13,382 nucleotides of DNA, from positions 1-13,382 of the forward strand of contig JADGOD010000284.1 in NCBI GenBank assembly GCA_017883125.1, read 5' to 3'. Each line of letters begins with the position of its first letter. The first letter of the stretch is position 1. Under the pieces are notes generated by a model. It saw only the letters and a list, made by a program, of their open reading frames with translations, had not been told where the DNA came from and ran no database searches. Below are positions 8,066 to 13,382 of the stretch, one piece after another. The translations under genes and the position numbers were made by a program. The stretch is from Acidimicrobiales bacterium. Lineage in GTDB: Bacteria; Actinomycetota; Acidimicrobiia; Acidimicrobiales; RAAP-2.

Positions 8066-9562
8066 GTGACACTCCCTCACGAGGAAGCCCCTCTCTCCGA
8101 CGGAGCCCTCCGCTACCACGCCCGCCGTCTCCCCGAGCCGACGAAGGCCGAGCTCGCCCGCCGAGGAGCGACCCTGACCGCGGCGTTCGGCCGCCGGTTC
8201 GCTCCGATAGCGATCGAGCAGATCCGCCACGCCCGCAAGGGCGCCCTCCCTCCCGAGGCCTTCGCCAGGCCCCTGCGCCTGGCGTTCGAGGACGTCGGCG
8301 GCACCTTCATCAAGTTCGGCCAGATCCTTGCCTCCTCGCCGGGCCTCTTCGGCGAGGAGATCTCCGATGAGTTCCGCTCCTGTCTTGACACCGGCCCGGT
8401 GGTCCCGTTTCACGAGGTGCGCCGTCGGGTGGAGGACGATCTCGGAACCGACCTCCACGTAGCGTTCGCCACGTTCGACCGCGTTCCGATCGGGCGGGCA
8501 TCGATCGCCGTCGTCCACCGCGCCGTGCTCCACGACGGCCGGGAGGTGGCGGTCAAGGTGCTGCGCCCCGGGATCGAGCACCTCGTGGCCACCGATCTCG
8601 ATCTGATGGAGCCGCTCTTCGATCTGCTGGTACGTCAGACCGGCGCGCAGATCGCCGGGGCGATCTTCCAGCAGCTCGACGGGTTCCGCCTCCAGATCGG
8701 CGAGGAGATCGACCTGCGGAACGAAGCACGTGCGCTGGCGCACTTCCGAGCACTCGTGGCGAAGTCCGGTCTCGATCTGATCGCCGTGCCCGAGCCGTAT
8801 CCGGAGCTCTCGGGGCCGAATGTCCTGACGATGGAGCTCCTCGACGGGGTGGCCATCGACGACTTCGAGGCCTTGAGCGAGCTCGGCATCGATCCTGCTC
8901 CGCTCATCGAGCAGCTCATCCGGGGCTTCTTCCTCATGACGGTCAAGTACCGGATGTTCCACGGCGACGTCCACGCAGGGAACCTCCTGCTCTGCCGAGA
9001 TGGCCGCATCGGGGTCCTTGACTGGGGGATCGTGGGCCGCCTCGACGCCGAGACCCACTGGTTCCTCTGCCGGATGCTGGCCGCGGTCGTCGGCGAGGAG
9101 GCAGCGTGGAAGGACGTCACCGACCATCTCATCAAGACCTACGGCCCGGCGATCGGCGAGGCGATGGGGATGAGCGACGAGCAGCTTGCCGCGTTCATGC
9201 GCTCGATGATCGAGCCCGTCCTGCTCAGGCCGTTCGGCGAGGTGAGCTTCGCCGAGATGATGAACGCTACGCAGGTCCAGGTGGCCGAGGCCCACGGGGT
9301 CGAGTTCCAGTCGCGATCGTTCCTCGCCACGCTCAAGCGGATCCGCCTCCAGCGGCGCATCCACCGCATGGCGACTGATTCGGGCGGCCTGATGAGCGAC
9401 TTCGACCGCGGCTACTTCCTCTTGGCCAAGCAGCTCATGTACTTCGAGCGCTACGGAAAGCTCTTCCTCGCCGACGTGCCCATCCTCTCGGACAAGGAGT
9501 TCATCGCCGAACTCTTGGCGGAGGCGAACTCCGTGAACCCCCCGGAGCGACCCGAGGCGTAG
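8066..9562 (+). CDS. ABC1/UbiB (AarF) family atypical kinase/ATPase
   Basis: This is a 498-residue member of the ABC1/ADCK/UbiB family, protein-kinase-like ATPases linked to isoprenoid quinone and lipid metabolism. In order it has the N-terminal signature KFGQ (83-86), the Ala-rich nucleotide loop ASIAVVH (145-151), Lys164 in VAVKVLRPG (161-169), EEIDLRNEA (213-221), the catalytic loop HGDVHAGN (299-306) and LDWG (318-321) in place of kinase DFG. The usual loop sequence is ASI(A/G)QVH, so the Gln-to-Val change at 149 is unusual. No C-terminal membrane pair is obvious. The start is GTG 8066; the open frame extends back to 7946, but that part overlaps the SRPBCC gene and has no family match. 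No quinone genes are adjacent, so the exact role is open. Confidence 0.92.
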   Translation: MTLPHEEAPLSDGALRYHARRLPEPTKAELARRGATLTAAFGRRFAPIAIEQIRHARKGALPPEAFARPLRLAFEDVGGTFIKFGQILASSPGLFGEEISDEFRSCLDTGPVVPFHEVRRRVEDDLGTDLHVAFATFDRVPIGRASIAVVHRAVLHDGREVAVKVLRPGIEHLVATDLDLMEPLFDLLVRQTGAQIAGAIFQQLDGFRLQIGEEIDLRNEARALAHFRALVAKSGLDLIAVPEPYPELSGPNVLTMELLDGVAIDDFEALSELGIDPAPLIEQLIRGFFLMTVKYRMFHGDVHAGNLLLCRDGRIGVLDWGIVGRLDAETHWFLCRMLAAVVGEEAAWKDVTDHLIKTYGPAIGEAMGMSDEQLAAFMRSMIEPVLLRPFGEVSFAEMMNATQVQVAEAHGVEFQSRSFLATLKRIRLQRRIHRMATDSGGLMSDFDRGYFLLAKQLMYFERYGKLFLADVPILSDKEFIAELLAEANSVNPPERPEA

Positions 9563-9603
9563 GGGAACCGGCCGGCAGGTCGCTGGGAGATGGTCGGTTC
9601 CTC
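9562..9603 (+). terminator. Hairpin after the UbiB-family gene
   Basis: GGGGAACCG (9562-9570) pairs with CGGTTCCTC (9595-9603) to give a 9-bp stem with one G-T pair and a 24-nt loop. It begins on the last base of the stop codon. No T-run follows, so this is a possible U-less terminator or processing structure rather than a classical one. Confidence 0.35.
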
Positions 9604-9629
9604 GGTCACCGTCGCCGCCTGAGCGCCGG

Positions 9630-9635
9630 TAGCAT
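9630..9635 (+). promoter_or_regulatory. Possible -10 (TAGCAT) for the ferredoxin-gltX-DUF218 unit
   Basis: TAGCAT lies 50 nt before the ferredoxin ATG in the 123-bp gap after the UbiB-family gene, giving a leader of about 44 nt. The -35 region is not recognisable. Since gltX has no gap of its own, this promoter would also drive it. Confidence 0.35.
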
Positions 9636-9685
9636 GAGGCCACTTGGAGTCTCGTGCGACCGACGTGCGAGAGAGGGAGGCCGGG

Positions 9686-9880
9686 ATGAAGATCGTTGTC
9701 GATTTCGACGTCTGCGCGAGCAACGGCGTGTGCATGGGGATCGCCCCTGAGGTCTTTGAGGTCCGGGACGATGGCTTTCTCTACATCCTCAACGAGAACC
9801 CAGGCGAGGAGCTCCGAGACACGGTGGTCCAGGCCGTCAACAGCTGTCCCACCGGCGCGATCTCGATCGTCGAAGACTGA
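9686..9880 (+). CDS. Small ferredoxin with a three-Cys CxxNxxC...CP cluster site
   Basis: This is a 64-residue electron carrier of the small actinobacterial ferredoxin type that commonly serves cytochrome P450s. Cluster ligands are Cys10 and Cys16 in CASNGVC (10-16) and Cys54 in CPTGAI (54-59). The position that is Cys in classical 4Fe-4S proteins is Asn13. Three cysteines normally hold a 3Fe-4S cluster, though such proteins may hold 4Fe-4S with a non-Cys fourth ligand. The family core APEVFEV.DDGF is at 20-31. ATG 9686 follows GAGGGAGG (9673-9680) by 5 nt. An earlier in-frame TTG at 9644 would add 14 residues, lie upstream of that site, and is less likely. gltX begins 8 nt after its stop, and no P450 or reductase gene is present nearby. 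Confidence 0.92.
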   Translation: MKIVVDFDVCASNGVCMGIAPEVFEVRDDGFLYILNENPGEELRDTVVQAVNSCPTGAISIVED

Positions 9881-9888
9881 CCGGGAAC

Positions 9889-11331
9889 TTGGCTCCCCGC
9901 GTCAGGTTCGCCCCGTCTCCGACGGGCTACTTCCACGTCGGAAGCGCGAGGACATCTCTGTTCAACTGGCTCTTCGCTCGCCAGACGGGTGGGACCTTCG
10001 TGCTCCGCATCGAAGACACCGATGCCGAGCGCGGGCGTCCCGAGTGGCTCGACGGGATCATCTCGGCCATGGCCTGGCTGGGTCTTGACCCCGATGAGGG
10101 ACCGTTCCACCAGAGCGAGGCCGAGCCCCGTCACCGGGCCATCGCCGATGCCCTCTACGGGGCCGGGTACCTCTACGCGTGCGAGTGCACCCGCGAGGAG
10201 ATCGATGCAAGGACCCACGAGAACGCCACCCCGGGCTACGACGGCTTCTGCCGCGACCGCGCGGTGACCCGCACCACGCAGACCGCGCTCCGCTTCAAGG
10301 TCCCCGCCTCAGGCGAGACGGTGGTCGACGACGTCATCAGGGGTCAGGTCGTCTTCCCCCACGACTCGATGGATGACTTCGTCGCCGTGAAGTCGACCGG
10401 CCATCCTCTGTTCGCCCTGGCCAACGCCATCGACGACCGGGACATGGGTATCACCCACGTCATCCGAGGCGAGGACCTCCTCCCGACCACCCCGAAGCAG
10501 CTGCTGATGTGGGCAGCGCTCGACGAGGTCGACGCCCCCGTCGAGCTGCCTCTGTTCGCGCACCTCCCGATGCTGGTCAACGAGCAGCGCAAGAAGCTCT
10601 CGAAGCGACGTGACCCGGTGGCGGTCGAGTCCTATCGCGACCAGGGATTTCTCCCCGATGCGTTCGTGAACTACCTCTCGCTCCTGGGATGGAGCCCCAA
10701 TGGGGATTCCGAGATCGTCGATCGAGCGACGATCGTCGACCAGTTCCGCCTCGACGAGGTGCACCACGCGCCGGCATTCTTCGATGTCGCCAAGCTCACG
10801 CACCTGAACGGCGAGTACATCCGCAAGCTCTCCTCCTCGGAGTTCCTCGAGTGCGCCCGCCCCTGGGTCGACCCGGCCAAGGCTCAGTGGACCCCCGAGG
10901 GCACCGAGCCGCCGTGGCCGGCGGAGCACTTCGATGAGGCCGTGTTCGCCGAGATGGCGCCCCTCATCCAAGAACGGGTCGCCGTGCTCGGCGAGATCCC
11001 GGCCATGGTGGACTTCCTCTTCCTCCCCGAGCCCCCGTTCGACGAGGCGGCCTTCACCAAGGTGATCGCCAACGACGAGCGGGCAGAGGGCATCCTCCTC
11101 AAGGCCATCGAGGTCTACGGCTCCTGTGAGTTCGATGCCGAGGCGCTGCACGTCGCCACGGCGGCGCTCGGCGAGGCGCTCGGTCACAAGCTGAGGATCG
11201 CTCAGGCCCCGATCAGGGTCGCCGTGACGGGCAAGTCGGTGGGTCCGCCGCTCTTCGAGTCCCTGGCCGTCCTCGGTCGTGATGAGGTACTTCGCCGACT
11301 GGAGGGTGCACTGAGGCGAGCGGAGCGTTGA
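9889..11331 (+). CDS. gltX: Glutamyl-tRNA synthetase
   Basis: This class I aminoacyl-tRNA synthetase attaches glutamate to tRNA-Glu and, in bacteria without GlnRS, often also to tRNA-Gln for later amidation by GatCAB. At 480 residues it is normal length. The N-terminal RFAPSPTGYFHVG (6-18) contains the HIGH-type motif as FHVG. Cys98, Cys100 and Cys121 are placed like zinc ligands of the E. coli enzyme. The KMSKS-type loop is KLSKR (236-240), followed by DPVAVESYRDQG. The C-terminal third is the helical anticodon-binding region. The start is TTG 9889, 8 nt after the ferredoxin stop, with only a weak GGGA before it, so translation may be coupled to the ferredoxin. Genes for tRNA-Gln and tRNA-Glu lie about 670 and 770 bp downstream. 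Whether it is discriminating cannot be judged by eye. Confidence 0.98.
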   Translation: MAPRVRFAPSPTGYFHVGSARTSLFNWLFARQTGGTFVLRIEDTDAERGRPEWLDGIISAMAWLGLDPDEGPFHQSEAEPRHRAIADALYGAGYLYACECTREEIDARTHENATPGYDGFCRDRAVTRTTQTALRFKVPASGETVVDDVIRGQVVFPHDSMDDFVAVKSTGHPLFALANAIDDRDMGITHVIRGEDLLPTTPKQLLMWAALDEVDAPVELPLFAHLPMLVNEQRKKLSKRRDPVAVESYRDQGFLPDAFVNYLSLLGWSPNGDSEIVDRATIVDQFRLDEVHHAPAFFDVAKLTHLNGEYIRKLSSSEFLECARPWVDPAKAQWTPEGTEPPWPAEHFDEAVFAEMAPLIQERVAVLGEIPAMVDFLFLPEPPFDEAAFTKVIANDERAEGILLKAIEVYGSCEFDAEALHVATAALGEALGHKLRIAQAPIRVAVTGKSVGPPLFESLAVLGRDEVLRRLEGALRRAER

Positions 11332-11954
11332 TGCTGCTCCCCATCAAGTGGGCGATCCGCGCCATGGCAGCGTCTCTCGCACTGGTCGTGCTCTATCTCG
11401 GGGTGACGGGAGTCCAGGTGTGGCTCACGAGCCGAGAGCACTCGACGAACCACGCCGATGCGATCGTGGTCCTCGGCTCCGCCGAGTACAACGGGGTCCC
11501 CTCTCCGGACCTCAAGGCCCGGCTCGACGGGGTGCTGGCTCTCTACGACGCCGGACGAGCTCCGCTGATCGCCACCACCGGTGGTGGGCTCGCCGGAGAC
11601 ACCCACACCGAAGCTGGTGTCTCGGCCACCTATCTCATCGCCCACGGCGTGCCCGCCGCCAGCGTGATTGTCGGCGGGGGCTCTGATACCTATCAGAACA
11701 TCAGCAGCATCGCTGCTCCGCTCAAGGCCCGGGGGGCCACGACGGTCCTGGTGGTCACCGATCCGTTCCACGAGGACCGATCCATGGCGATCGCCTCCGC
11801 ATTCGGGTTCTCGCCATCCCCGGATCCCGCCACGAACTCGCCCCTCTCGGGATGGGGGACCTTCCCGTACTTCCTCAAGGAGACGGTCGCCGTAGCCGCC
11901 GGCCGGGTCGTCGGGTATGGCTTCTTGTCGAGCACCTCGCACCCCAACGGCTAG
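11331..11954 (+). CDS. DUF218 (YdcF/SanA-like) membrane-anchored protein
   Basis: This is a 207-residue protein with one N-terminal membrane segment (about 10-28) followed by a DUF218 domain. That domain is found in YdcF/SanA-type proteins linked to envelope functions, whose biochemistry is poorly defined. Recognisable parts are HADAIVVLGS (start of the Rossmann-like fold), LIATTGGG, TEAGVSATYLIAHGVP, the family signature GGSDTYQNI and VLVVTDPFHEDRSMAIASAFGF, where many members have a T-S-x-x-H pattern. ATG 11331 shares its A with the gltX stop codon (TGATG), and CGGAG lies 5 nt upstream, so it is translationally coupled to gltX. A TTG at 11328 is an alternative start one codon earlier. The tRNA genes begin 48 nt after its stop. 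Confidence 0.88.
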   Translation: MLLPIKWAIRAMAASLALVVLYLGVTGVQVWLTSREHSTNHADAIVVLGSAEYNGVPSPDLKARLDGVLALYDAGRAPLIATTGGGLAGDTHTEAGVSATYLIAHGVPAASVIVGGGSDTYQNISSIAAPLKARGATTVLVVTDPFHEDRSMAIASAFGFSPSPDPATNSPLSGWGTFPYFLKETVAVAAGRVVGYGFLSSTSHPNG

Positions 11955-11962
11955 TGCCTTCA

Positions 11963-11975
11963 GGAGGGGGCCTCC
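11963..11975 (+). terminator. Short GC hairpin after the DUF218 gene
   Basis: GGAGG (11963-11967) pairs with CCTCC (11971-11975) across a GGG loop, beginning 9 nt after the DUF218 stop. There is no T-run. It may end the ferredoxin-gltX-DUF218 transcript weakly, but it also lies in the -35 region of the tRNA promoter. Confidence 0.25.
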
Positions 11976-11983
11976 GCGTCGGA

Positions 11984-11989
11984 TAACAT
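11984..11989 (+). promoter_or_regulatory. -10 element (TAACAT) of the tRNA-Gln/tRNA-Glu promoter
   Basis: TAACAT is an AT-rich island in GC-rich sequence, 13 nt before the 5' end of tRNA-Gln. This predicts a short 5' leader removed by RNase P. The two tRNAs are 27 nt apart and are probably transcribed together. No strong -35 is seen. Confidence 0.45.
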
Positions 11990-12002
11990 CAGGGGTCCAC
12001 CT

Positions 12003-12074
12003 TCGGGGGTGGTGTAATCGGCAACACGACTGGTTCTGGTCCAGTTATTGAGGGTTCGAGTCCTTCCCCCCGAG
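12003..12074 (+). tRNA. tRNA-Gln (anticodon CUG)
   Basis: A full cloverleaf can be folded. The acceptor TCGGGGG/CCCCCGA gives seven pairs, including the U1-A72 typical of tRNA-Gln. The D stem is GTGT/ACAC and the anticodon stem ACTGG/CCAGT encloses the loop TTCTGGT, so the anticodon is CTG at 34-36. The T arm is GAGGG-TTCGAGT-CCTTC with one G-T pair. The discriminator is G. The 3' CCA is not encoded (the genome continues CTT), so it must be added enzymatically. Length 72 nt. Confidence 0.96.
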
Positions 12075-12101
12075 CTTGATGCGGTTTTCGGACCAATTCA
12101 T

Positions 12102-12177
12102 GGCCCCATCGTCTAGTGGCCTAGGACATCACCCTCTCAAGGTGGAGACACGGGTTCGAATCCCGTTGGGGCTGCCA
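12102..12177 (+). tRNA. tRNA-Glu (anticodon CUC), CCA encoded
   Basis: This is a 76-nt cloverleaf closely resembling bacterial tRNA-Glu. The acceptor is GGCCCCA/TGGGGCT, with six normal pairs and a G1-U72 wobble at the end. The anticodon stem is TCACC/GGTGG around CTCTCAA, giving anticodon CTC. The T arm is ACGGG-TTCGAAT-CCCGT, and the discriminator G is followed by an encoded CCA (12175-12177). The D arm GTCTAGTGGCCTAGGAC matches the usual Glu pattern. It lies 27 nt after tRNA-Gln. Confidence 0.96.
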
Positions 12178-12182
12178 CGTAA

Positions 12183-12413
12183 TGCCGCAGGTCGGAGCAG
12201 ATCCAGATCTGCGGCGAGATCGGACCGATGCAGGTGCCCGACCTGGCGCTGCTGGACCCCTCGGTGGTGGGCGACCAGGTGGTCGAGGCAATCCGCGCCA
12301 ACACCTTCTTCGTCCCCACCCACGACGAGGTCTGTCAGATCCTCCTCGAGCGCGCCGAGGATCCCGAGGGCTACGTCGAGCGCGAGATCGAGAAGCTGGG
12401 CCCAACCGGGTAG
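12183..12413 (+). pseudogene. Remnant of a short-chain dehydrogenase (C-terminal end only)
   Basis: The frame is open from 12183 to a TAG at 12411-12413 and has an internal ATG at 12228 that would give 61 residues. The stretch DPSVVGDQVVEAIRANTFFV, then PTHDEVCQILLERAEDP, resembles the last 50-60 residues of many actinobacterial short-chain dehydrogenases (the P-x-x-V-A/G-x-x-V-x-x-A-I-R segment, then F-x-x-T/P-H). The Rossmann motif, catalytic Tyr/Lys and everything before this tail are absent. The open frame begins 6 nt after tRNA-Glu, at a TAA. ATG 12228 has no good Shine-Dalgarno. A gene remnant is the best reading; a real 61-residue protein is less likely. It does not match the tail of the intact dehydrogenase that follows. 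Confidence 0.55.
12184..12215 (+). terminator. Nested inverted repeats just after tRNA-Glu
   Basis: Two alternative structures overlap. GCCGCAG (12184-12190) can pair with CTGCGGC (12209-12215). The inner palindrome GCAGATC-CA-GATCTGC (12197-12212) can fold with a 6-bp stem and a CCAG loop. It begins 7 nt after the tRNA 3' end, the expected place for a tRNA-operon terminator, but no T-run follows. A protein-binding palindrome is the alternative. Confidence 0.35.
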
Positions 12414-12449
12414 CCCCGTGGCGCCCCGGCGCCGGCGTGGCATCTGCCC

Positions 12450-12455
12450 TACCAT
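12450..12455 (+). promoter_or_regulatory. Possible -10 (TACCAT) for the short-chain dehydrogenase
   Basis: TACCAT lies 37 nt before GTG 12493, giving a leader of about 30 nt that includes the AAGGGGGA ribosome site. The -35 is not recognisable. Weak evidence. Confidence 0.3.
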
Positions 12456-12492
12456 CGCAGCGAGCGCAGAACAGAGGCACAAGGGGGACCAG

Positions 12493-13257
12493 GTGGCAGC
12501 CAGCAGCGGTGGGGTCCTCGGGCAGCGGACCGTGGTGATCGGCGCCTCGAGCGGGATCGGACGGGTCCTGGCCGACGCGCTGGTGGCCCGAGGCGCCCAC
12601 GTGGTCGTCTCGGCTCGGCGCTCTGAGCGCCTGGCCGAGATCGAGGGAGCACACCCCATCGCCTGCGACGTCACGCGCGACGAGGACGTGGACGCGCTAA
12701 TCGAGGGCGCAGTGGCCCACCTCGGCGGCCTGGACGCCATCGTTTACGTTACCGGTCTGACCAAGCTCCACAGCCTCGAGGAGGCCCGGCAGGCCGAGTG
12801 GCTGGAGATCTTCGCCACCAACGTCTTCGGCGCGGCCAGCGTCGCTCGGGCGGCGATGCCGCACCTGCTCGACCAGCGAAGCCAGCACCGCGCCCTGTTC
12901 GTCTCCTCGGTCTCGGCCGACGGCCCCTACCCGGGCCTCGTGCTCTACGGATCCTCGAAGATGGCGCTCCGGGGGTTCACCCAGGGCCTCGCCGCGGAGG
13001 TCCCCGGGCTCCGGGTCACCGAGGTGGTTGTCGGCCCGACTTCCGGCACCGAGGTGTACAGCGGATTGGACCCCGAGCTCCACAAGAAGTGGACCCCCCT
13101 CTGGCACGAGCGGGGCATGATCCCCTACCGGATGATCCCCGCCGAGGAGGTGGCCGACATGATCGTCGAGGTGCTCGCCGCCGAGGCGCCACCGCTCAGC
13201 ATCCTTGCCGCGGGGCCCATCGAGGAGCCGACCGCGGCGAGGCCGACCGGCGGCTGA
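12493..13257 (+). CDS. SDR-family NAD(P)-dependent oxidoreductase
   Basis: This is a complete classical short-chain dehydrogenase/reductase of 254 residues, cytoplasmic and NAD(P)-dependent. The cofactor motif is GASSGIG (17-23). Residues ARR (41-43) after the second strand suggest NADPH preference. Asp59 in ACDV follows. The fourth-strand motif, usually N-N-A-G, is degenerate here (VYVTG, 84-88). The catalytic tetrad is intact: Asn110, Ser139, Tyr152 and Lys156 (YGSSK). The tail PGLRVTEVVVGPTSGTEVY has the usual post-catalytic PG/T motif in altered form. GTG 12493 is chosen because AAGGGGGA lies 4 nt upstream and the GASSGIG spacing is normal. The longer open frame to 12076 runs through the tRNA-Glu gene and is not coding. 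Substrate is unknown. A further gene begins 79 bp downstream and may be in the same unit. Confidence 0.94.
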   Translation: MAASSGGVLGQRTVVIGASSGIGRVLADALVARGAHVVVSARRSERLAEIEGAHPIACDVTRDEDVDALIEGAVAHLGGLDAIVYVTGLTKLHSLEEARQAEWLEIFATNVFGAASVARAAMPHLLDQRSQHRALFVSSVSADGPYPGLVLYGSSKMALRGFTQGLAAEVPGLRVTEVVVGPTSGTEVYSGLDPELHKKWTPLWHERGMIPYRMIPAEEVADMIVEVLAAEAPPLSILAAGPIEEPTAARPTGG

Positions 13258-13262
13258 GGGAA

Positions 13263-13296
13263 TCGCCGCACCCTCACTCCCGGGCACCGGCGGCGA
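13263..13296 (+). terminator. Hairpin after the short-chain dehydrogenase
   Basis: TCGCCGC (13263-13269) pairs with GCGGCGA (13290-13296), a 7-bp GC-rich stem with a 20-nt loop, 6 nt after the stop codon. No T-run follows. Weak candidate. Confidence 0.25.
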
Positions 13297-13336
13297 GAAG
13301 GACGAGCACGCGACCAGCACGAGCACGGAGGCGTCG

Positions 13337-13382
13337 ATGCCAGACGAGATGGTGGGCGAGAAGCGGATGCTGATCGACGGCG
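13337..13382 (+). CDS. 5' end of a further gene, possibly an aldehyde dehydrogenase
   Basis: ATG 13337 is preceded by GGAGG (13328-13332) at 4 nt, a good ribosome site, and the frame stays open to the window edge. Only 15 codons are visible: MPDEMVGEKRMLIDG. The R-M-L-I-D-G ending resembles the N-termini of NAD-dependent aldehyde dehydrogenases, which often begin with a short lead and then L-I-D-G-x-W/L-V. Fifteen residues are too few to be sure. Confidence 0.5.
   Translation, partial: MPDEMVGEKRMLIDG

Noticed and set aside
7997..9643. Long minus-strand open frame (548 codons) opposite the UbiB-family gene
   Set aside because: Shadow frame; the plus strand carries a full set of ABC1 kinase motifs.
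12076..12492. N-terminal extension of the intact short-chain dehydrogenase
   Set aside because: The extension reads through the tRNA-Glu gene and gives an Arg/Ser-rich sequence; GTG 12493 has a ribosome site and correct spacing to GASSGIG.
12121..12654. Minus-strand open frame whose product ends in a QRDSNPCLHLERV-like string
   Set aside because: That string is the familiar artefact of translating the antisense of a tRNA T-arm and anticodon arm, here tRNA-Glu.
11955..13382. Integrated mobile element at tRNA-Glu
   Set aside because: No integrase, transposase, terminal repeats or second copy of the tRNA 3' end is visible; only the dehydrogenase remnant hints at past rearrangement.

Overview
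The window reads as a typical chromosome segment of a high-GC actinobacterium. The signs are: nearly every codon ends in G or C; GTG and TTG starts are common; several genes show a TANNNT hexamer 6-7 nt before a GTG start with no Shine-Dalgarno, the usual leaderless layout in this phylum; and the transhydrogenase is the three-gene form. An uncultured Acidimicrobiia-like lineage is possible, but I cannot fix the taxon below phylum.

Layout. Positions 1-1478 (+) hold the 3' part of a family-31 glycoside hydrolase whose start lies outside the window. Positions 1546-3609 (-) hold a DHA2-type 14-helix drug exporter followed by an O6-alkylguanine-DNA alkyltransferase, probably one operon. Divergent from it, 3743-6618 (+) is a complete proton-translocating NAD(P) transhydrogenase operon (pntAA-pntAB-pntB). 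A perfect inverted repeat lies directly before its start codon. An aldo/keto reductase (6638-7564, -) converges on pntB and diverges from a small SRPBCC protein (7636-8022, +). The 71-bp gap between those two holds a symmetric TANNNTA that could serve as the -10 element in both directions. Then come an ABC1/UbiB-family atypical kinase (8066-9562), a 64-residue ferredoxin, gltX (glutamyl-tRNA synthetase) and a DUF218 membrane-anchored protein, all on +.

Positions 11955-12492 carry tRNA-Gln(CUG) and tRNA-Glu(CUC). GluRS and both tRNAs it could charge, in a bacterium using the indirect Gln pathway, therefore lie within about 2.3 kb. Directly after tRNA-Glu is a short open frame resembling only the C-terminal end of a short-chain dehydrogenase, so it is probably a gene remnant. 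An intact short-chain dehydrogenase (12493-13257) follows, then the first codons of another gene, possibly an aldehyde dehydrogenase.

Most of the window is core metabolism and translation. I see no CRISPR array, insertion sequence, toxin-antitoxin pair or phage module, and no convincing undescribed multi-gene system. The most informative observations are regulatory (the pnt inverted repeat, the shared -10, the run of leaderless starts), the gltX/tRNA linkage, and the dehydrogenase scar next to tRNA-Glu.
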